A stretch of DNA of 64,000 bases from Malania oleifera (taxonomy: Eukaryota; Streptophyta; Magnoliopsida; Santalales; Ximeniaceae), in contig NC_080420.1 in the NCBI RefSeq assembly GCF_029873635.1, positions 28,387,032 to 28,451,031 on the forward strand, given 5' to 3'. Below, piece by piece: positions 57,250-64,000 of this stretch. The translations under genes and the position numbers were made by a program. The notes below the pieces were generated by a model. That model was not told where the DNA came from and did no database searches. It saw nothing but the letters and a program-made list of their open reading frames with translations. Numbering within the stretch: position 1 is the first letter of the stretch; every line of letters begins with the position of its first letter.

Positions 57250-57840
57250 TTTTATGGTTTCAAATTCAGAGTGTGTCCCAGACCTTTTCAGTGTCTTAAA
57301 AGCAGCTAAAAAACTTGACATCCCTCTTAGACACTATGGAGGTTGGCAACATATGCAATTTGACAACCTACCTAAAGAACAATTTAGTCACATGAGATGC
57401 AACAGAAGTCTTATCACATGGGATGAAATGTGCCATCTTATAGGATCGATCAACAACAACAAATATAAAATCATGTCCCCAAGCTCTTTTGGGAAGTCCA
57501 AGAGCAAAATCCATACTTAGGTATCTCCAAGGTATGTGTGACAATGGTAGAGAAGTAGAAAGGCCAGTGTTGTGTCTCTTAGGTTTGGCTAGCTGACAGG
57601 TACGACACTAAGACACTATCTTAGCAACATCCCTATTTAAGAAAGGCCAATAAAACCTATCCTCAACTAAGGCAATGGTTTTATACCTCTCTAGGTGACC
57701 AGCTAACCCTTTGGCATGCAATTCCCAAACTAAAAGATCCCTAAAAGAAGTACAGGAAATGCATAACCTAGTACCACTAAATAGGTATACCTCACGGATG
57801 ATGAAATCTACAAAATCTCTATGGTGTCCCTCACTCACCT
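57250..57840 (-). pseudogene. Chromovirus H integrase, truncated
   Basis: The amino part at 57608-57838 reads LVWELHAKGLAGHLERYKTI, then RFYWPFLNRDVAKIVS, the HHCC zinc region. It continues CRTCQLAKPKRHNTGL, MDFALGLPKRAWGHDFIFVV (first catalytic Asp in MDFAL), HFIPCDKTSVASHVTKLFFR and SIVSKRDVKFFSCF (second Asp). A stop follows LFFR. The frame ends near 57250 before the third catalytic residue. Confidence 0.85.
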
Positions 57841-59250
57841 CCTAATAGATATGCCCAAAATTAGGACAAGTAGAGTACTCGTCCTTCAAATGATCAAACC
57901 CGATGACCTCGGCTCTCAAGATATAAAGAATAACTGCTACCTTACAAAGGCCATCAGCAACTTTATTCTCTACAATGGAATGATGCTTAAGAACAAAAGT
58001 GTATTCATTAAGGAACTCTACCCAACCAACATGCTGTGCACTCAACTTCTCCTGTAAGCTTAGATATCACAAAGCAAGGTGGTCAAAGAAGAGTACAAAC
58101 TCTTGGGGTAACAAGTGGTATCTCCTATGTTGGAGAGATCTCACTATGGCATAAAATTCTTTATCGTATGTGCTATATCTCTGTTTATCATTTGAGATTT
58201 TTTTCACTAAAAAATGATAAAGGACGTCCCTCCTTACTCAACGCCCCACCTATACCTACCCCAAAGGCATCACAAACCACATCAAATACCCTACGAAAGT
58301 TTGAATGCCTAAGTACAGGTGCTTCAATCATATTTTGTTTGACCTCTCTAAAAGCTCTAGCAGCCGATGGGATCCAATGAAACTCTCCTTTCTTCAAAAA
58401 CTCAATGATAAAAGCCATGATGGTGCCAAATGCCCTATGAATCGCCTATAGAAAGTAGTGAGGGCATGAAAACTATGAACCTCAATAATCGTCCTAGGCT
58501 CAAGCCACTCTCTAATGGCTCTAACCTTTCCTAAATCAGTGGCTATTCCTTGCATGGAGATCACAAAACCAAGAAAGAGCACACTAGACTATAAGAAACT
58601 ACACTCCTTGAGATTGGCAAACAACTATGCTTCCCTCAAGGTGACAGAGACCTCGTAAAGTTGTATCAAGTGTTCCTCCCTAATTTTATTATAGATCAGT
58701 ATATCATCAAAGTAGACAACCGGGAACTTACCTATGAATGGTTGCAGAACATGTGTCATAACCCTTATATAAGTTCTAGGGGCATTGGAGAATCCATAAG
58801 GCATGACCAACCACTCAAATAAACCATCCTTGGTCTTAAAAGTCATTTTCCACTCATCTCTTGGTCTAGTTCCAATTTGGTGATACCCACAGCGTCAGTC
58901 ACTCTTGGAGTACCAACTTGAGTCAGCTAGCATGTCAAGCATATTTTCGATATGGAACCTATACTTGATGGTGATTTGTTTAATGGCTCCACTATCCACA
59001 CACATCCTCCAAGATCCATCTTTTTTTAGAGTTAGAAGAGTTGGTGCTACGCAAGGATTGAGGCTATGTCTCACAAAGTCATTGTTAAGGAATTCTCCTA
59101 CCTGCCTATTCAATTTAGCATGCTCTTTTGAGTTTATCCTATAACAAGTTAGGAAATTGTGAACTTGGAATGAGATTTATGGAATGTTGAATGTCTTGCA
59201 GGTGGTAGCTCTCTAGGCAAGTCACTACTTCACAACATCAAAGAACTCAA
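57841..59250 (-). pseudogene. Chromovirus H RT and RNase H
   Basis: From the amino end: NRQVGEFLNNDFVRHSLNPC and WRMCVDSGAIKQITIKYRF at 58895-59113, then [20 protein letters not shown] with the catalytic YFDD at 58703-58714 (58625-58846). The connection reads FLGFVISMQGIATDLGKVRA. RNase H at 58188-58418 reads FRRVFDVVCDAFGVGIGGAL, and 57842-58045 gives AQHVGWVEFLNEYTFVLKHH and NKVADGLCKV, the degraded ADALSR end. RT catalytic residues are intact; stops and frameshifts separate the pieces. Confidence 0.87.
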
Positions 59251-60032
59251 CTAGCAACTCTCCTACCTCATAACAAAGAAAAGCCGCAAAAAGACATTCA
59301 GAAAGACCAAATTTACGAATGAAAACGCACCACAATAAAAAAAAATTTCATGATAATGGCAACTAGAAAGATGGTATGGATATTTAAATTAGTAAATGCT
59401 GCCACAATTACCAAAGTGGGCATATCTAGGACAATGGGAAAAATCCGTGAAAATGTGCAATAGAAGAACTATAGCCATGGCCATGAATAAAGACCCAATT
59501 TACCCACTACAATAGGCTAAAAAGCATGTAAGCTTAAGCCTTTGGTTAGTTAGTCCACAAATGGAACAAGGACACAGAAGTTAATGTGAGTAAATTAATG
59601 GATACTGCAAAAAAATGGTAAAAAACAAACAAGAAGATTCACTTGTATCTACATACGTAGGTTTATAATTTCAAGAATTGCAAAAACTAATGCAATGCAA
59701 TCATTAGTGGCTTTTTTTTTCCTAGGATGAGAATAACTCAAAAGACCACATGATTTAAGAATCAAACAATTAGTGAGGGCAAAGAGCTCATTACTATTGT
59801 ATCTCAATTATTTTAGCATTGAGGGCAGCCAAGTTTCCATTTGTGAGACCAAATTTAACCTAAAGTGTAAGAAACAATTGTACACATGAAACAAGTCAAT
59901 GTCATTAAGCAAAACCTGATCCACACAAGAAAGCCAATAGAAGTGTCCCAGTCGACTGTATCACTTGATGCAAATCTGATCTAAACGGCGACAATGGAAC
60001 TGCCAGTGGGAGTAAAAACTCTGATACAAATA
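59251..60032 (-). other. Eroded gag/protease region of chromovirus H
   Basis: About 780 bp lie between RT and the supposed primer-binding site, half the usual length for gag plus protease. No knuckle or protease motif is seen. The 68-codon open frame at 59961-60167 crosses the LTR edge and is not a gene. Confidence 0.4.
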
Positions 60033-60700
60033 TGCTAGTGTTTCATGTGGAATTAATCCCAAATTACTTGCTGCATGTCCAACCAAAGTTCTCGCCGATG
60101 TTCCACTCAATACACCCCCAAGCTTGGTCTTCTCCGACCTCCAATCCCAAAATTTATATTGGAACAATAGTAAAATAAACAGATTGAAGAAAACAGGGCT
60201 CTAGAGTTCAGTAGATAGCAACAAAAATGTAAGAAAAGACTATACAATAATTATTGTCACTACCTATTAACAAAAGGACTGATAATCATGCGACTTAATA
60301 CAAAATTTGTCTAAATAGCAAGTAGAAGAACTGTAGAACTAATAAAAGTAACAATTGAGAAAAGCAAATCATACAGCCTTGCTGGGCAGCTAAACCAATC
60401 AGAAAAAGAAAAGAAACAAGATTTTAGTTAGACTTTTCATTGGTTGCTTCACGAAGAAACTTGCTCAAGATTGCATTTGATAAATTAAGTGTTGAATACT
60501 GAGTGCAGTTATGAATTGTAGAACCATGTTTTGAAACAAATCTCTGAACTTGAGTGCTGAATTGAGTGCTGAATTATTTTATCATTTGATAACAAAACTC
60601 CTAGTGTATGTGTCTTCCCCATTTTAACCTTCAAAAATCAAAATATTTTATATTTTAGCACAGATATTCTCTCATATTGCCTTTTCTTAGATACAAATAC
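60033..60700 (-). repeat. Possible 5' LTR of chromovirus H
   Basis: On the sense strand the LTR would end ACATGAAACACTAGCA just before TATTTGTATCAGAG. No second copy is available. The right end is set by the LINE fragment and is approximate. Confidence 0.35.
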
Positions 60701-60719
60701 TATAAATCATAAAAATATA

Positions 60720-61540
60720 AATTTCTAATAAACGCAATTTTGAAATTATTTTCAGTGACTACTCTGCGTCTATTGATGCTAAAGTTTGCAGTGTTGTATA
60801 AAAATGGCTCTTGGTCTTGGGCTAGAAGATTATCAGCTTCTGTTGCTGAAATCAGAGACTTCCTAAACTTCTCTTTTCCTCTGAAAGAAGAAAAGGTTTT
60901 GTGGACTGCTTCACATAATAAATTGTGTAATTTTGATTCAGCCTGGAATTTGATTAGAAGCAAAAACCCTATTATGGTTTGGCACTCAGCTGTTTGGTTC
61001 AAGGATTGTGTTCCAAGATTTTCTTTGTTGCTTGGGTTGCCACTAGGAACAGATTGAATAACCAGGATAGAATCTCAGGCTGGGGACGTCATCCTCCAAT
61101 ATGCCTTTCTGCCATAACCACAATGAGGGCAGAAGTCATCTTCTCCCTGAATGGAATTTGACAGGAGCCATTTACCAGAGGTTTTCCACTTCTTCCTTAA
61201 CCTTATACGGTACCAATGCAATCTACTCTTGGGAGGAGGAGCTTCTTAGACTATCTGATTTGGGTAATAGCAAACCTGCAACCGTAAGCAACCTTGCTCT
61301 AACAACCAGCATTACCATATTTGGAGAGCTAGAAACTCGCTAACTTTTGCCACCAATCCTGATTCCTTAAGTCATACTGAATAAGATTGTTACTGATGCT
61401 TGGTGAGTAAAAGTGAATGTATTAGGAAGCTTGCAAACTTCTTTTTGACTGTTCTTATCTCTCTCTTATTCCTCTGCTAACATACCCTGTATTCCCTTGT
61501 ACTAATATATTTCTTCTTATCTTCTTCAAAAGTTATTATT
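60720..61540 (+). mobile_element. LINE 3' fragment (RT zinc-binding tail)
   Basis: The frame from 60740 reads YKNGSWSWARRLSASVAEIR, LKEEKVLWTASHNKLCNFDS, AWNLIRSKNPIMVWHSAVWF, then shifts to ATRNRLNNQDRISGWGRHPP and again to FCHNHNEGRSHLLPEWN. This is the carboxyl region of plant L1-type LINE ORF2, which ends in a zinc-binding CXXC...H...C segment (here CHNHNEGRSH). Two frameshifts, near 61030 and 61110, show decay. The whole RT catalytic part is missing, as is common for LINE copies. Integration of the 3' end near 61520 is plausible because of the CTTCTTATCTTCTTC tail, but no clear poly-A is left. Confidence 0.78.
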
Positions 61541-61735
61541 TTAAATTGGTAATTCACCAGTTCAACGAACAAAGTTTAATCTTATGCTATGTGTGATCTA
61601 TATAGAATGATGTTGTGGTCTTCTTATCTTCTTCAAAAAAATAATTTGAAGTTTTTATTTTTATATTGATAATTCACCATTTCAATAAACAAAGTATAAT
61701 CTTATGCTATGTGTGATCTATATAGAATGATGTTG
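61512..61735. repeat. Tandem duplication, unit about 109 bp
   Basis: Units 61512-61619 and 61620-61735 both run from CTTCTTATCTTCTTCAAAA to TATAGAATGATGTTGTG, with few differences. The first unit begins where the LINE 3' end is expected. Confidence 0.92.
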
Positions 61736-62380
61736 TGTAGTGTAATCCTAAGATGGATTTAAGATATTGCATGTTGTGATACCCAAATACCATTGCCACA
61801 TTTCAACAAACATTTGGTAAGCTATAATTATAGAACTATGTAATTCAAATGAACATGAAGCCATGAATTGTGAGAGAAATCAAATGATTTTTCTGTTATA
61901 TAATTGACACAAAAAAAGCATAAAAAACACAGCATCGATTCCTTCCCACAAAAGAACAACAACAGAATTTTAAATTTTGAAATTGACACAGAAACCCAAT
62001 ATATTTTAAAATTTTCATCATTTCCGGAACACAGCAAGAAAATATCCAATAGATGGAGGAGAAACAAAGTGATGAAGGAGAAGCATCGACGGAAAACTAC
62101 GAAGGTGGCACCCTACGACGGCTAATCGCTGCCGTGATGGCCAGAAATTAGAGAAGGAAAACCCTCAGTCGCTGGAGCGAACGAAAGGTCCCGAGTTGAG
62201 AGAACGAAGATTTTCAATCTACACAAGTTTCGCTACGATCAAGGAAGAAATTTCTTGCCGTTTTCAGCTCGTAGATCTCTTTCGCAGATGAATCACCTGG
62301 TGGAAGTTCTTCGTCCCAAGAGCTCGTTTGCTTTTCGAGCAATATACGTGTTCTAGGGAAAAAGATGATGAGGCCCTTGT
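61736..62380. other. Unassigned stretch with a GC-richer patch
   Basis: Bases 62050-62350 are visibly richer in G and C, with more CG pairs than either side, as seen around 5' ends of plant genes. A 32-codon open frame (62053-62151, plus) starts MEEKQSDEGEASTENYEGG, but nothing supports expression. It could be a host 5' UTR/exon on either strand or an unrecognised repeat. Confidence 0.35.
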
Positions 62381-64000
62381 CAAAAACATTTATATTTTAA
62401 AAAATTATAATATTTTAATTTATTTTTTATTTTCAAAATTCGCATTAAACGTAACAAAATAAAAATTCTGCTTAACTGCATAACATTTTTTTTTTCAAAA
62501 TTCAAAATTCAAAATAATCCCAAGAAAAATAAAAACGTGTGATAATTTAGAAAAGTTTTGCTTCTAAAATGCAAAAAATATGTATATGTATTTTCCTTAT
62601 CTTTTTTTTTTTTTCAGGGAAAGCAATTTTTGCAATTGACTATCCATAAACCTGTACAATGCAGCATAGGAAAATTATTATTAATTAAATTTATAAAATA
62701 TTATTATCATATTTTGATAAAATTATTTATTTTATTTGCAATTGCCTTTATTGTTTTACCCTCAAATTGCCTAAATACATAGTGCATAAATGATTTATAT
62801 GAAGGAGGTGCTGATGAATATTTAACTAATTTGGTTTAAATATAAACAGAAAAAAATTTGAAAAAAAAATTGATTGGAAGCTAATGAATAAAGAAAACAG
62901 AATAAAGAATAATTTACATAATGCATTTGTTTCTATTGTCAGTTTTTTTTTTTTTTTAGTTATTTGCCAAAAAAGTGAAAATCAAATTTTATGGTTTTTA
63001 GTTCTTTTGATGGTTGCCAAAATTTTTAATATCCGGAAATAATTTTTTGATTAAATTATTCATTTTATATATTTTTAAATTAAAATAAAAATAAAATGAT
63101 CATATGAATTTAAATATAATTAAAAAAATATACATAAATTTACTATTTTTTAATTATCATGTCTAATAAAATTTTTATTATAAAGTAAAATTTGAAAGTA
63201 CCACAATTAAGTAAAATAATTATAATAAATTTTATTTTATTATAGTAATTTTTTAAATGTGTATTATTCGTAATTTTACTATTTTAATCATATTTTTATA
63301 ATATTTTGAATTAAAGATGAAAATGATAATTTTTTTAACTATGTTTTTAATTTGTTTTAATTTTATAAATATTAATCAAACAAGTTGCTGGCTTCTATTT
63401 TTAATTTCTATTTTTGGTTTTTGATTTTCGTTTCTAGTTTTTGTTTTTGGTTTTCATTTCTCTAATTTTTTACAGTAATACCTAACTGTCTTTTAGTTAA
63501 TGAACTTTCCGGAAAAAAAAATCATTTACTTTTTAAGGACGAAAATGAATTTTTTTTTAAATCAGGCTTTTAATTTATAATAATTTTATAAATGTTCACC
63601 AAATAAGTTATTGGTTCTAAATTTTAGTTGTTCTTTCTAATTTTTTATTTTCATTTCTCTAATTTTTAAAAATGATACCAAACAGACCTTAGTTAATGAT
63701 TTTTTTGAAAAAACTCATTTATTTTTTTGAAACTATTTCAAGCTAAATTCAGAGGTGATTCATTCAAGCATTTTAACAAATACAATTTAAGAAAATAAAT
63801 AATTCATAGGGGTCCTTAAAACATAAGTCCAAATTGGCAATTGATCTTCGACAAATGATTCTACCTAATGCAATAAATACTGACCGAGGCATTTTTACAA
63901 ACAGGACACATGCATTTGCATCTCATGTACAAACATATAACAAACACATGAGAAATTACAACATGCCTTGATTTAGGCATTCCGTCAAACTCAATTAAAT
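62381..64000. other. Very AT-rich unassigned DNA with internal repeats
   Basis: Long T and A tracts dominate. Two stretches, about 63300-63480 and 63540-63680, share TTTTTAATTT, TTTATAAAT, CAAATAAGTT-like and TTTCATTTCTCTAATTTTT words in the same order, suggesting a diverged tandem or dispersed repeat. No gene is seen; the open frame at 62558-62782 lies in low-complexity sequence. Confidence 0.4.

Larger units (their letters stand above)
57250..60032 (-). mobile_element. Truncated chromovirus H (Gypsy)
   Basis: Minus-strand pieces run in Gypsy order: RT (58600-59250), RNase H (57960-58600), integrase (57250-57840). A primer-binding-like TTTGTATCAGAG lies opposite 60020-60031 and an LTR edge TGCTAGTG at 60033. 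The element stops in the integrase core; integrase end, chromodomain and 3' LTR are missing. Wording resembles CRM/Reina chromoviruses, but I do not choose between these. Confidence 0.8.

Noticed and set aside
62053-62151. 32-codon open frame beginning MEEKQSDEGEASTENYEGG
   Set aside because: It is too short and unsupported to call a gene; recorded only as part of the GC-richer patch.

Overview
The window is plant nuclear DNA, most likely from a dicot. It is AT-rich and almost wholly built of LTR retrotransposons from lineages confined to land plants (Copia Tork/Tnt1-like and SIRE-like, Gypsy Tekay/Del-like and other chromoviruses), with one LINE fragment. I found no intact host gene, no tRNA or rRNA gene and no CRISPR array. 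Every recognisable coding region is a retrotransposon gene broken by stops, frameshifts or later insertions. Assignments rest on protein motifs, LTR termini, primer-binding sites, polypurine tracts and target-site duplications (TSDs) read directly from the sequence.

Layout. (1) 623-12670, minus strand: a Tork-type Copia element of about 5.4 kb, split at its gag/protease junction by a 6.6 kb gag-only Tekay-like element (4023-10658; TSD GACTC/GATTC). (2) 12671-22860: unassigned DNA with a 150-bp tandem duplication, a possible LTR, two truncated LTRs lying end to end (16536-17627 and 17628-18195) and an eroded chromovirus RT/RNase H (19010-20230). (3) 22861-47045: a nest. A SIRE-like Copia (minus) carries in its left LTR a Tekay element of about 9.6 kb (23274-37659, plus; TSD CCCAA/CCTAA) and a solo LTR (37764-39878; TSD ATCTC). 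The Tekay element itself carries a solo LTR in its own LTR (24129-26073; TSD ACTCA) and another in gag (28393-31189; TSD CATCA). (4) 47800-56400: a third Copia (minus), its RT split by a solo LTR inserted inside the catalytic YxDD motif (48408-50423; TSD TCCGC) and by another (50796-53441; TSD ATAGA). (5) 57250-60700: a truncated chromovirus (minus). (6) 60720-61540: a LINE 3' fragment (plus). (7) 61740-64000: unassigned DNA with a GC-richer patch and a very AT-rich tail.

No genes work together here as a pathway. The functional unit is the retrotransposon life cycle (gag, protease, integrase, RT/RNase H, LTR promoter), and all copies look dead. The most distinctive signals are dense arrays of GTCGAC-centred palindromes in two unrelated LTR families, LTR-internal minisatellites that differ in copy number between sister LTRs, the gag-only element, and five solo LTRs with perfect 5-bp TSDs that give a relative insertion order.
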